A stretch of 64,000 bases of DNA from Streptomyces sp. AC512_CC834 (GCF_019049325.1 NZ_JAGMUO010000101.1:1403-65402); one strand, 5' to 3'; numbered from the stretch's first letter, positions 49,577 through 58,236 are shown. Program-made: numbers and translations. Notes: generated from the letters alone by a model not told the origin.

Positions 49577-49846
49577 TCAGCCGCCGTAGCCGCCGCTCTT
49601 GTCGTCGTCGTCGTTTTCGCAGGCGTTGCCGAAGGCCGGGTTCAGCAGGCCGATCACGTCGATGGTGTTGCCGCACAGGTTGACCGGCACGTGCACCGGC
49701 ACCTGGACGACGTTGCCGGACAGGACGCCGGGCGAGCCGACGGCCGCGCCCTCCGCGCCCGCGTCCGCCATGGCCATGCCGGTGCCGCTGAGCACCACGG
49801 CACCGGCACCGAGGGCGACACCGGCGGCCTTCGCGATGCGAGACAT
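49577..49846 (-). CDS. chpG: Short chaplin with acidic-Gly tail (ChpG by position)
   Basis: 89 aa from ATG 49846 with GAAGGAGAA upstream. Signal peptide ending AMA, chaplin domain GSPGVLSGNVVQVPVHVPVN with Cys58 and LNPAFGNAC with Cys76. It is followed by an extra 13 residues (ENDDDDKSGGYGG) that most short chaplins lack. Secreted amyloid surfactant. A BldN-like promoter lies at 49905-49932. Confidence 0.92.
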   Translation of the reverse strand: MSRIAKAAGVALGAGAVVLSGTGMAMADAGAEGAAVGSPGVLSGNVVQVPVHVPVNLCGNTIDVIGLLNPAFGNACENDDDDKSGGYGG

Positions 49847-49904
49847 CACGTTCTCCTTCTGACTCGGGGAGCGCGGCGGCAGGACGCGCCGCCGCACTGC
49901 CGGT

Positions 49905-49932
49905 TCAACGCACCCGGTCGCGGCGGGTCACG
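49905..49932 (-). promoter_or_regulatory. BldN-like promoter of chpG
   Basis: On the minus strand, CGTGAC (49927-49932), a 16-bp spacer and CGTTGA (49905-49910), 59 bp before the ATG. Five of six and six of six positions match the recalled consensus, the best of the four found here. Confidence 0.65.
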
Positions 49933-49962
49933 GGGAGAATGTACGGATCACCCTTTTTGGAC

Positions 49963-50000
49963 GGGAGGACTGGATGGGAGGACTGGATGGGAGGACTGGG
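49963..50000. repeat. 13-bp tandem repeat upstream of chpG and the DUF2087 gene
   Basis: GGGAGGACTGGAT occurs twice perfectly (49963-49975, 49976-49988) and a third time truncated (49989-50000). It lies in the divergent promoter region, 30 bp beyond the chpG -35 and about 50 bp before the DUF2087 start. Confidence 0.85.
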
Positions 50001-50048
50001 GGCGAAAACCGTTCCCGTGCGCCCCGGTGTGTCCACTAGCCTCCCGGC

Positions 50049-50735
50049 ATGCCAAACGACCGATCCGACTCGTTCACCAAGGCGCCGGAGCCGTCCACAC
50101 AGTCCCCACTGACCACACCGTCCCCGCTGACCGCACCGAGCGCACCCACCGCACCGACCGCAGCGTCCGCACTGGCCGCGCTGCCCGGTCTGTTCGCCGA
50201 GGAGAGCCGGGTGCGCGCCTTCGCGGCGGTGGCGCTGGGCGCGGGCGACGCAGCGCAGGTGGCCCGGACGGCGGGCCTCTCCGCGAAGGAGACGGCCGGC
50301 GCGCTGCGCCGGCTGCGGGAACAGGGCGTGGTGACGTCCGGGGACGACGGTGGGCTCGTCGTCGCCCATGACCGCTTCCGGGAGCTGGCCCGCGCCGGCC
50401 GCCCGGTGGCGCAGGCGGCCGGGGAGCCGGGGGAGGGCCACGACGACCGGGACGGCATGATCCTGCGGACCTTCGTCAAGGACGGCCGGCTGGTCCGCCT
50501 CCCCGCGCGCTGGACGCGCAAGAAGGTGGTGCTGCGGCACATCGCCGAGCAGACCTTCGCCCCCGGCGTGGAGTACCCGGAGCGCACCGTCGACGGGAAG
50601 CTGCGGGCGTGGTGCGAGGACGGCGAGGTCGACCATGTGACGCTCCGGCGCCATCTGGTGGACTTCGGTCACCTGCGTCGGAGCGACGGTATCTACTCGC
50701 GCCCGGTGGACTCCGCCCGTACGGGCACCGCCTGA
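50049..50735 (+). CDS. DUF2087-domain protein with N-terminal winged-helix, probable regulator
   Basis: 228 aa. The first ~40 residues are a Thr/Pro/Ala-rich tail. Residues ~50-110 look like an ArsR-type winged helix (GDAAQVARTAGLSAKETAGA; RLREQGVVTSGDDGGLVV). The C-terminal DUF2087 domain carries LRTFVKDGRLVRLPARWTRK, FAPGVEYPERTVDGKLRAWC and VTLRRHLVDFGHLRRSDGIY. DUF2087 is frequently joined to HTH domains, but its ligand is unknown. Divergent from chpG across 202 bp. Confidence 0.88.
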   Translation: MPNDRSDSFTKAPEPSTQSPLTTPSPLTAPSAPTAPTAASALAALPGLFAEESRVRAFAAVALGAGDAAQVARTAGLSAKETAGALRRLREQGVVTSGDDGGLVVAHDRFRELARAGRPVAQAAGEPGEGHDDRDGMILRTFVKDGRLVRLPARWTRKKVVLRHIAEQTFAPGVEYPERTVDGKLRAWCEDGEVDHVTLRRHLVDFGHLRRSDGIYSRPVDSARTGTA

Positions 50736-50741
50736 GCGCTC

Positions 50742-51740
50742 TTACGCCGAGGTCGGGGCCGTCGAGGCCGCAGCCGGGGGTACGGGCAGGCGCCGTACGG
50801 GGGAGCCCGCCAGGTAGGCCCGGATCGCCTCGACGGCCTGGCCGTAGTACGTGGCGTAGTTGGCGCGCGAGACATACCCGAGGTGGGGTGTCGCGAGCAG
50901 GCGCGGGGCGGTGCGCATCGGGTGGCCGGCGGGCAGCGGCTCGGTGTCGAAGACGTCCACGCCCGCGCCGGCGATGCGGCCCTCGCGCAACGCGGCGAGC
51001 AGGGCCTCCTGGTCGACGATCGCCGAGCGCGAGGTGTTGACCAGATAGGCGGTCGGCTTGAGCAGGGCCAGTTCGGCGGGGCCGAGCAGGCCCCGGGTGC
51101 GGTCGCCCAGCGCCAGGTGGACGGAGACGAAGTCGGCGGCCCGCAGGAGCTCCTCCTTGGAGGGGGCGAGTTCGACGCCGACCTCCTCGGCGCGCTCCCG
51201 GGTGAGATTCTGGCTCCAGGCGCTCACCCGCATGCCGAAGGCGAGGCCGACCTGCGCCACCCGGCCGCCGATCTTGCCCAGGCCCAGCAGCCCGAGCCGG
51301 CGGCCGTGCAGGTCGGCGCCCACCGTCCGCTGCCAGGGGCCGCCCTCGCGCAGTCCGACGCCCTCCTGGACGATGCCGCGGGCCAGGCCGAGGAGCAGGG
51401 CCCAGGTCAGCTCGACGGGCGGGGTCGAGGAGGAGGCCGTACCGCAGACGGTGACGCCGTGCGCGTCGGCGGCGGCGTAGTCGATCACGCTGTTGCGCAT
51501 GCCCGAGGCGACGATCAGCTTCAGCCGGGGCAGCCGGGCGATCAGTGAGCCGGGGAAGGACACGCGTTCGCGCAGCGTGACCACGATGTCGAAGTCGGCG
51601 AGAGCCGCGGTGAGGGCGTCCTCGTCGGTGAAATGGGTGTCGAAGGACACGACGTCCACGTCGTCGGCGACCGGGGACCAGTCGGCGATCTCGGTCGCCA
51701 CCTGCTGGAAGTCGTCGAGTACCGCGCAGCGCAGTCGCAC
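50742..51740 (-). CDS. D-isomer-specific 2-hydroxyacid dehydrogenase
   Basis: 332 aa. Rossmann motif GLLGLGKIGGRVAQVG, catalytic Arg in NTSRSAIVDQEAL and His in LLATPHLGYVS identify the family (glyoxylate/hydroxypyruvate reductase or phosphoglycerate dehydrogenase-like). NAD(P)H-dependent, cytoplasmic. It has no ACT domain, so it is not a typical SerA. Encoded immediately downstream of tRNA-Arg on the same strand. Confidence 0.93.
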   Translation of the reverse strand: MRLRCAVLDDFQQVATEIADWSPVADDVDVVSFDTHFTDEDALTAALADFDIVVTLRERVSFPGSLIARLPRLKLIVASGMRNSVIDYAAADAHGVTVCGTASSSTPPVELTWALLLGLARGIVQEGVGLREGGPWQRTVGADLHGRRLGLLGLGKIGGRVAQVGLAFGMRVSAWSQNLTRERAEEVGVELAPSKEELLRAADFVSVHLALGDRTRGLLGPAELALLKPTAYLVNTSRSAIVDQEALLAALREGRIAGAGVDVFDTEPLPAGHPMRTAPRLLATPHLGYVSRANYATYYGQAVEAIRAYLAGSPVRRLPVPPAAASTAPTSA

Positions 51741-51770
51741 GTCGTCCGATCCCTCCCGCCAAACGGGCAG

Positions 51771-51846
51771 TGGCGCCCCCGGCAGGACTCGAACCTGCGG
51801 CCAAGCGCTTAGAAGGCGCCTGCTCTATCCACTGAGCTACGGGGGC
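51771..51846 (-). tRNA. tRNA-Arg (UCU anticodon)
   Basis: Reading the minus strand, the cloverleaf is complete: 7-bp acceptor (GCCCCCG/CGGGGGC), D arm GCTC/GAGC, anticodon arm GGCGC-CTTCTAA-GCGCT with anticodon TCT, a 5-nt variable loop, TpsiC arm GCAGG-TTCGAGT-CCTGC, discriminator G and an encoded CCA at 51771-51773. It decodes the rare AGA and AGG codons. No flanking repeat marks an integrated element at its 3' end. Confidence 0.95.
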
Positions 51847-52167
51847 CTGGTGTGGTGGCCTCGGTCGTGGTGCCCTGGTGTGGGCCGGTCCGTGACGTCG
51901 CCGGGGACAAGGATAGGGCTCCCGGCTCCATGTCCCTGTTGCCTCGCCTCCGTGGCTCGATGTGGAGGTTCGGTGAAGCGGTCCTGATAATCGCAGGCAG
52001 GTACGAATCGTGCATCGCTTTTGGCGTCTCGCGCATCGGGTGTTGTCCACTCGTTATGCCTGGACTGTCCTCACGTCCCAGTAGTCCCTTCCGCCCGAAG
52101 TGTCCGGTCGGCGCGCAGGCATGCTCATATGCTTCAGAATTCCCCTAAAATTGGGCATTCTTCACAT
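51847..52167. other. Intergenic between tRNA-Arg and dynA
   Basis: 321 bp with no credible gene. It should hold the tRNA promoter (minus strand) and the dynA promoter (plus strand). The last 60 bp are AT-richer, with TAAAAT at 52146-52151 a possible -10. I see no clear -35. Confidence 0.5.
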
Positions 52168-53775
52168 GTGGTGACCTTGGACGTACGGCCTCAGTTGCTC
52201 GACGCACTCTCCGCCCTGCGCGACCGTGTCGCGGCCGCACGCTTCCCGCTGCCCCTGGCGGGGGCCCCACGCGCGCGTGCCAACCGCGACGAACTGCTCG
52301 CCCAGCTCGACGACTACCTGGTGCCCCGCCTGAAAGAGCCCGAAGCGCCCTTGCTGGCCGTGGTGGGCGGATCCACCGGCGCCGGAAAGTCGACCCTGGT
52401 GAACTCCCTCGTGGGGCGCCGGGTCAGCGAGGCGGGTGTGCTGCGGCCCACGACCCGCACGCCGGTCCTGGTGTGCCATCCGGAGGACCACCACTGGTTC
52501 AGCGGCATGCGGGTGCTGCCCGACCTCACGCGCGTGTGGGTGCCCCACCGGGACCCGGACGACGACCTGCTGCTGCCCGGCGAGAACCCCGCGCGCGTGC
52601 TGCGTGTCGAGACCGCCGACACCCTGCCGCCCGGCGTCGCCCTCCTGGACGCACCCGACATCGACTCCCTCGTCGCCGACAACCGCGTCCTGGCGGCCGA
52701 ACTGCTCTGCGCCGCCGACATCTGGGTGATGGTCACCACGGCCGCCCGCTACGCCGACGCCGTGCCCTGGCATCTGCTGCGCACCGCCAAGGAGTACGAC
52801 GCGACCCTGGTCACCGTGCTCGACCGGGTGCCCCACCAGGTGGTGTCCGAGGTGTCGCGGCAGTACGGGGCACTGCTCACCAAGGCCGGGCTCGGCGACG
52901 TCCCCCGCTTCACCGTCCCCGAACTGCCCGAGTCGGCCTGGGGCGGCGGCCTGCTGCCGGCCAGCGCCGTGGCACCGCTGCGGTCCTGGCTCGTCCACCG
53001 GGCACAGGAACTCGACGCCCGGCACCACGCCATGGCCCGTACGGCACACGGCATCCTGGACTCGCTCAAGTCCCGGATGCCCGAACTGGCCGGTGCCACC
53101 GCCGCGCAGTACGCGGCCGCGCTGCGGCTCACCGCCGCCGTCGACGGCGCCTACGACGGGGAGCACGCGCGCGTGCGGGGGCGGTTGCAGGCGGGCGCCG
53201 TACTCGCCGGGGACGCGCTGAAGCGCTGGCGGGCCTTCCCTCTCGACTGCTCCCCCGAGGAACTTCTCGACTCCCTGGTGGAGAGCCTCAGCGCCCTGCT
53301 GCTGTGCGCCGTCACCGCCGCCGACGAACGCGTCGACGGAGCCTGGCGGCACGAACCGGCGGCCGGCGCCCCCGAACTCGCGGCCCGCGTCCCCGTGCCC
53401 GAGAGCGCCGAGCAGCGCATCGGGCTGGCCGTACGGCGCTGGCGGCGGGAGCTGGAGGAGTACGCCGAGGAGGAGGTGCGCGAGCTGGACCGGAACCTGG
53501 CACCGGACCCCGGGGTGGTGGCCGGCCTGGTCGCCACCGTGCTGCTGGGCGGGCGGCGCGCGCGCGTCGCCGGGGAGCGGCTCGCCGAGCGGATCGGCGC
53601 CCACGGCGCGCTGCGGCTGCGCGACCGGGGCGGGCGGCTGCTCGACGAACACGTCGACCGGGTCATGCACGTCGAGCGCGAACGCAGGCTGGCGCCGCTC
53701 GACGGTCTTGAGGTGCACCCCGAGCCGCAGGCCGAACTCATCGCCGCGCTGTCCGTACTGCAGAAGGAGAGGTGA
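52168..53775 (+). CDS. dynA: Dynamin-like GTPase DynA
   Basis: About 535 aa from GTG 52168; there is no ribosome binding site before either adjacent GTG, and an ATG at 52129 is an alternative. P-loop GGSTGAGKST (67-76), switch region with RPTTRT, G3 DAPDIDS and a G4-like VLDR. The C-terminal half is helical, with KRWRAFPLDCSPEELLDSL and a Glu-rich helix. No membrane helix. In Streptomyces, DynA and DynB form a complex that stabilises FtsZ rings in sporulation septa. Identity rests on GTPase type, pairing with a membrane GTPase and proximity to ssbB. Confidence 0.8.
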   Translation: MVTLDVRPQLLDALSALRDRVAAARFPLPLAGAPRARANRDELLAQLDDYLVPRLKEPEAPLLAVVGGSTGAGKSTLVNSLVGRRVSEAGVLRPTTRTPVLVCHPEDHHWFSGMRVLPDLTRVWVPHRDPDDDLLLPGENPARVLRVETADTLPPGVALLDAPDIDSLVADNRVLAAELLCAADIWVMVTTAARYADAVPWHLLRTAKEYDATLVTVLDRVPHQVVSEVSRQYGALLTKAGLGDVPRFTVPELPESAWGGGLLPASAVAPLRSWLVHRAQELDARHHAMARTAHGILDSLKSRMPELAGATAAQYAAALRLTAAVDGAYDGEHARVRGRLQAGAVLAGDALKRWRAFPLDCSPEELLDSLVESLSALLLCAVTAADERVDGAWRHEPAAGAPELAARVPVPESAEQRIGLAVRRWRRELEEYAEEEVRELDRNLAPDPGVVAGLVATVLLGGRRARVAGERLAERIGAHGALRLRDRGGRLLDEHVDRVMHVERERRLAPLDGLEVHPEPQAELIAALSVLQKER

Positions 53776-53778
53776 CCG

Positions 53779-55899
53779 GTGACCGCCGTCACTGACCAGG
53801 ACCCCACCGAGCACACCGACCACACGACGACGAAGGAGGCGGAGCGCGCGGGCGGCGCAGGCGGCGCGGGTGGCGCAGATGGTGCAGGCGGCTCCGGCGG
53901 TCCGGGCCCCCGGGACGGCCGGGGCCCGGAGCGACCCGCCGAGCAGGAGACCGCCGGCCGTGAGCGCACCGACCGCGAGCACGTGTCCCCCGCCCGCGCG
54001 AAGCACGACGCGGACGACAAGCGCGACAGGAACGACAGGCACGACAAGCACGACAAGCACGACAAGCACGACAGGGGTGACAGGGATGGCAAGGGTGACG
54101 TCGGGGCGTCCCGCCGTGCGGATCGTGCCGAGGGTGCGGCCGGCCGTGAGGTCCGCGGCACGTCCGGTGGCGCGGCCGGTTCCGGGGACGGGGAGGGCGC
54201 CTGGGGCGACGGGCTGATCGCGCGGCGGGTGGACGAGAACGGCACGGCGGAGCAGTACGCCGTCCTGCCGAGCCGGCCCGCCGCCTCCTCGGCCGCCCTG
54301 ATGCCGCTCGCCTACGACGGGCAGCTCAGGTCGCGGCTGGACGCGCTGCGCGAACTGGTGGGGCTCTCCCGGACCCGGCTCGACAGCGGGACCCTGGCCG
54401 AGGCGGGCCGGGTCCTCGACGAGGCCGCCGCGCGGCGCAGGCTCTCCGGGCAGCACACCGTCGTCGCCATCGCGGGCGCGACCGGCAGCGGCAAGTCGCA
54501 GCTCTTCAACACCCTCGCCGGAGTGACGATCTCCGAGACGGGCGTCCGCCGGCCGACCACCGCCGCACCCATCGCGTGCAGTTGGAGCGACGGCGCGGCC
54601 AGCCTCCTGGACCGGCTCGGCATCCCCGGCCGGCTGCGCCGCCGCCCGCTCCAGCACCCCGACGCCGAGTCCCCGCTGCGCGGGCTGGTCCTCATCGACC
54701 TGCCCGACCACGACTCGGCGGCGGTGCAGCACCGCGAACAGGTGGACCGCATCCTGGCGCTGGTCGACGCCGTCATCTGGGTCGTCGACCCGGAGAAGTA
54801 CGCCGACGCCGTGCTCCACGAGCGCTATCTGCGGCCGATGGCGGGCCACGCGGAGGTCACCTTCGTCGTCCTCAACCAGGTCGACCGGCTGCCCGGCGAG
54901 GCCGCCGAGCAGGTCCTCGACGACCTGCGGCGCCTGCTCGACGAGGACGGCATCGCGCTGGGGGAGTACGGCGAACCCGGCGCGACCGTGCTCGCCCTGT
55001 CCGCGCTCACCGGGGAAGGCATCGGCGACCTGCGCGAGACGCTCGGCCAGTTCGTCGCCGAGCGGCAGGCCCCCGCCCGCCGTATCGCGGCGGACGTCGA
55101 CGCCGCGGCCCGGCATCTGCGCCCCGTGTACGTCACCGGACGGCGGACCGGACTCAGCGAGGAGGCGCGGGAGGAGTTCGCGGGCCGGCTCGCGGACGCG
55201 GTGGGCGCCACCGCGGCGGGCGATGCGGCCGAACGCGCCTGGCTGCGCAACGCCAACCGCGCGTGCGGGACGCCCTGGCTGCGGCTGTGGCGCTGGTATC
55301 ACGACCGGCGCGAACCCGCCACGGGACGGCTGTCGCCGCGCGCCCAGGCGGACGAGGAGGCCACGGCCCGTCAGCGCGTGGAGCAGGCGGTGCGTACGGT
55401 GTCGGACCGGGCGTCGGCCGGACTGCCGGCGCCCTGGGCGCAGGCGATGCGCGAGGCGGCCGTCCGCGGCTCCCAGGGGCTGCCCGAGGCCCTCGACGAG
55501 CTTGCGGTGCGCACGGGGCTGCCGCCGGGGCGTCCGCCGCGGCCCGGGTGGTGGCCGGTGGCCGTCTTCGCCCAGGCGTCCATGACGCTGCTTCAGGTGG
55601 TGGGCGGCCTGTGGCTGCTGGGCCAGATCATCGGCGTCGTGCCGCCGAACCTGGGCGTGCCGGTGCTGCTGATGGTGGCCGGCATCGTCGGCGGCCCCCT
55701 CATCGAGTGGAGCTGCCGCCTGGCGGCACGCGGACCCGCCAGGCGCTACGGCCACGAGGCGGAACGCCTGTTGCGGGAGGCCGCCGCGGGATGCGGCCGG
55801 GCCAGGGTGCTGGATCCGCTGGCGGCGGAACTGCTGCGGTACCGCGAGGTGCGGGAACAGTACGGGCGGGTGACGGGAGTGGGGGCCGCGGCGAGGTAG
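53779..55899 (+). CDS. dynB: Dynamin-like membrane GTPase DynB
   Basis: 706 aa from GTG 53779, 3 bp after the dynA stop. The first ~150 residues are disordered: Gly/Ala-rich, then a DKHDKHDKHD block from a GACAAGCAC DNA repeat. GTPase domain with GATGSGKSQ (232-240), RPTTAAP, G3 DLPDHDS and G4 NQVDR. Two membrane helices near 594-640 (SMTLLQVVGGLWLLGQIIG; VPVLLMVAGIVGG) place it in the membrane, and a helical C-terminus follows. Partner of DynA at the division septum. The disordered N-terminus is the most variable part. Confidence 0.82.
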   Translation: MTAVTDQDPTEHTDHTTTKEAERAGGAGGAGGADGAGGSGGPGPRDGRGPERPAEQETAGRERTDREHVSPARAKHDADDKRDRNDRHDKHDKHDKHDRGDRDGKGDVGASRRADRAEGAAGREVRGTSGGAAGSGDGEGAWGDGLIARRVDENGTAEQYAVLPSRPAASSAALMPLAYDGQLRSRLDALRELVGLSRTRLDSGTLAEAGRVLDEAAARRRLSGQHTVVAIAGATGSGKSQLFNTLAGVTISETGVRRPTTAAPIACSWSDGAASLLDRLGIPGRLRRRPLQHPDAESPLRGLVLIDLPDHDSAAVQHREQVDRILALVDAVIWVVDPEKYADAVLHERYLRPMAGHAEVTFVVLNQVDRLPGEAAEQVLDDLRRLLDEDGIALGEYGEPGATVLALSALTGEGIGDLRETLGQFVAERQAPARRIAADVDAAARHLRPVYVTGRRTGLSEEAREEFAGRLADAVGATAAGDAAERAWLRNANRACGTPWLRLWRWYHDRREPATGRLSPRAQADEEATARQRVEQAVRTVSDRASAGLPAPWAQAMREAAVRGSQGLPEALDELAVRTGLPPGRPPRPGWWPVAVFAQASMTLLQVVGGLWLLGQIIGVVPPNLGVPVLLMVAGIVGGPLIEWSCRLAARGPARRYGHEAERLLREAAAGCGRARVLDPLAAELLRYREVREQYGRVTGVGAAAR

Positions 55900-55950
55900 G
55901 GGGCGCGGGAGCGGGTGGTCCCGCGGCGTCCACCCGCACGGGTGGCGGAG

Positions 55951-55978
55951 TTCTCCACAGGTGGACGGCGCATCCACA
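55951..55978. promoter_or_regulatory. Two DnaA-box-like nonamers upstream of ssbB
   Basis: TTCTCCACA (55951-55959) and GCATCCACA (55970-55978) differ at one and three positions from TTGTCCACA, the Streptomyces DnaA box I recall. Their starts are 19 bp apart, 110-140 bp before the ssbB start. This is suggestive only; CCACA is not rare in high-GC DNA. Confidence 0.3.
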
Positions 55979-56090
55979 GCCCCCGGCGGGCACGGCCGGA
56001 CGCGGGCATTCTGGCTTCGCGGCGATCGCGACGGACGCGGTCGCCACGGCCGCCGTACGGGAGGGGCCCGTACGGGAGGGAGGATTCGCG

Positions 56091-56567
56091 ATGAACGAGA
56101 CGATGATCTGCGCCGTGGGCAACGTGGCAACCCAGCCGGTCTTCCGTGACCTGGCGAACGGACCGTCGGCGCGCTTCCGGCTCGCGGTCACCGCGCGGTA
56201 CTGGGACCGTGAGAAGAGCGCCTGGACGGACGGCCACACCAACTTCTTCACGGTGTGGGCCAACCGGCAGCTCGCCACCAACGCCTCGGCGTCGCTGGCG
56301 GTGGGCGACCCCGTCGTCGTCCAGGGCCGGCTGAAGGTGCGCACCGATGTGCGCGACGGGCAGAGCCGGACCTCGGCCGACATCGACGCGGTGGCGATCG
56401 GCCACGACCTCGCGCGCGGCACAGCGGCGTTCCGGCGCACCGGCAGGGCGGAGACATCGGCCTCGCCACCGCAGCCGGAGCCCAACTGGGAGACCCCGGC
56501 CGCAGAGCCGGCCGGCCCGGCCGGCCCGGCCCCCGAACAGCGGCCGGAGCCCGTAGCGGTGGCATGA
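56091..56567 (+). CDS. ssbB: Single-stranded DNA-binding protein SsbB
   Basis: 158 aa from ATG 56091 with GGGAGGGAGG upstream. One OB-fold (MICAVGNVATQPVFRD; FFTVWANRQLATNASASL; GDPVVVQGRLKVR) followed by a Pro/Glu-rich tail. It lacks the conserved acidic DDDIPF-type C-terminus that SsbA uses to recruit partners, which marks it as the second paralogue. In S. coelicolor SsbB (recalled as SCO2683) acts in chromosome segregation during sporulation, consistent with the dynamin neighbours. Confidence 0.9.
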   Translation: MNETMICAVGNVATQPVFRDLANGPSARFRLAVTARYWDREKSAWTDGHTNFFTVWANRQLATNASASLAVGDPVVVQGRLKVRTDVRDGQSRTSADIDAVAIGHDLARGTAAFRRTGRAETSASPPQPEPNWETPAAEPAGPAGPAPEQRPEPVAVA

Positions 56568-56599
56568 AACCGTGGGTCTGCCGGAACCGCCCGGAGTGC

Positions 56600-56651
56600 G
56601 GCTTATCGGCGCATGTGCCCGGACGAACGCGGGTGGATTTGTCGATAAGCC
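56600..56651. promoter_or_regulatory. Inverted repeat GGCTTATCG / CGATAAGCC
   Basis: Nine-bp arms at 56600-56608 and 56643-56651 with a 34-bp spacer, starting 33 bp after the ssbB stop. A related half-site, GGCGATAACG, follows near 56670. It may be a weak terminator or a pair of operator half-sites for the next gene. Confidence 0.4.
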
Positions 56652-56829
56652 CTGCTCACAGTCCCTCTCGGCGATAACGATTCCGAGTCGGATCACCGTG
56701 CGGACGAATATCACCGGCAAGCGCGGTCCGTCACGTCCTTAGGATGCCGAACGAGCCCTGTGGGGCTGCTGATTCTGCTGGTGGGACCGTTCCCCCCACG
56801 CCAACGGGTCCTGCTTGAAGGGGAATTTG

Positions 56830-58236
56830 GTGTTTTCTTCGCTCGCTGCGCCGTCTCTGCCCGGCCGAGGGGTGGCGCGCCTCGCCGCCGCGGCGCTGGT
56901 GTCCGCGCTCGCCGTCGCCGGTGTGGTGAACGGTGCCGCTCCGGCCGCCGCCGCCCAGGACGGGCCCCGGGATCAGGGCGGGGCGACGGCCACCATAGGA
57001 GGCCTCAAGACGCACGGCACCGCCGTCATCCACGGGGACGACGGCGACCAGGAGGTGCCGGCCGGCCTGTTCGAGATGTCCGTCGAGGGCGGCGGCATGC
57101 TGCAGACGTACTGCGTCGACATCCAGAACCCGACGCAGAAGGACGCCAAGTACCAGGAGACGCCCTGGAGCGGGACGTCGCTGGGCACCAACAAGGACGC
57201 CGGACGCGTCCGCTGGATCCTGCAGAACAGCTACCCGCAGGTCAACGACCTCGCCGCGCTCGCGAGGCAGGCGGACGCCCGCGGGCTCACCGAAGAGGAC
57301 GCGGCGGCAGGTACGCAGGTCGCCATCTGGCGCTACTCGGACGACACGGACGTCGAGGCCGTCGACCCGCAGGCCGAGCGGCTCGCCGACTACCTGGAGG
57401 AGCACGCCCGCACCCTCGCGGAGCCCGAGGCGTCCCTCACCCTGGACCCGCCCGCCGTCTCCGGCCACCCCGGTGAGCGGCTCGGCCCGGTGACCGTCCG
57501 CACCAACGCCGACGGCGCGACGGTGACACCCCCGGTGGCCGCCACCGCCGACGACGCGGTCCGCATCGTCGACAAGAAGGGCGAACTCGTCACCAAGGTC
57601 ACCGACGGCACCCAGATCTTCTTCGACGTCCCCGAGGACGCGGAACCCGGCACCGCCGAGCTGTCCGTCCAGGCGTCCACCACCGTGCCGGTCGGCCGTG
57701 CCTTCGCCTCCGAGAGCCGCAGCCAGACCCAGATCCTGGCCGGCTCCAGCGAGTCCACGGTCGCCGCGACGGCGAGTGCCACCTGGGCCGCCGGCGGCGC
57801 GATACCCGCCCTGTCCGCCGAGGAGAACTGCGCCGAGGGCGCCCTGGACATCACCGCGCGCAACGAGGGCGACGCGCCCTTCACCTTCGAACTCCTGGAC
57901 ACCGAGTACACCATCGCGCCGGGCGAGACCCGCACCGTGCCGGTCCCGCTGCCGGAGGACCGCGCCTACGACTTCACCATCCGCGGCCCGGCCGGCTTCG
58001 AGCAGCGCTTCACCGGCGTCCTGGACTGCCGCACCCAGAGCGCCGCACTGGCCGACGCCACCCACCCCCTCAGCGAACCGGCCCCCAGCACGCCCGTCAC
58101 CACCCCCTCCCAGGACACCGACCTCGCCGAAACCGGCAGCTCGAACGCGACCCCCCTCATCGGCGGCGCGGCCATAGGCCTGGTCGTGATCGGCGGCGCG
58201 GTCCTGCTGCTCCTGCGCAGAAAGCAGGAGGGCTGA
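56830..58236 (+). CDS. Sortase-anchored surface protein with TQXA thioester domain
   Basis: 468 aa from GTG 56830, placed 6 nt after GAAGGGG; a TTG at 56815 lies on that site and is unlikely. Signal peptide ending APAAAA. The thioester domain has the reactive Cys in LQTYCVDIQ and the Gln in GTQVAIWRY, expected to form an internal Cys-Gln thioester that can bind host or substrate surfaces covalently. A beta-sandwich region follows, then a Pro/Thr linker and the sorting signal LAETG, hydrophobic helix and RRKQEG tail. Comparable Streptomyces proteins are cell-wall adhesins of unknown target. Confidence 0.92.
   Translation: MFSSLAAPSLPGRGVARLAAAALVSALAVAGVVNGAAPAAAAQDGPRDQGGATATIGGLKTHGTAVIHGDDGDQEVPAGLFEMSVEGGGMLQTYCVDIQNPTQKDAKYQETPWSGTSLGTNKDAGRVRWILQNSYPQVNDLAALARQADARGLTEEDAAAGTQVAIWRYSDDTDVEAVDPQAERLADYLEEHARTLAEPEASLTLDPPAVSGHPGERLGPVTVRTNADGATVTPPVAATADDAVRIVDKKGELVTKVTDGTQIFFDVPEDAEPGTAELSVQASTTVPVGRAFASESRSQTQILAGSSESTVAATASATWAAGGAIPALSAEENCAEGALDITARNEGDAPFTFELLDTEYTIAPGETRTVPVPLPEDRAYDFTIRGPAGFEQRFTGVLDCRTQSAALADATHPLSEPAPSTPVTTPSQDTDLAETGSSNATPLIGGAAIGLVVIGGAVLLLLRRKQEG

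Noticed and set aside
51771..51846. tRNA-Arg as an integration site with an element attached
   Set aside because: No integrase gene and no repeat of the tRNA 3' end is visible on either side; neighbours are ordinary core genes.
55951..55978. DnaA-box-like pair as a replication origin
   Set aside because: Only two weak boxes, no dnaA/dnaN context and no AT-rich unwinding region; at most a regulatory site.
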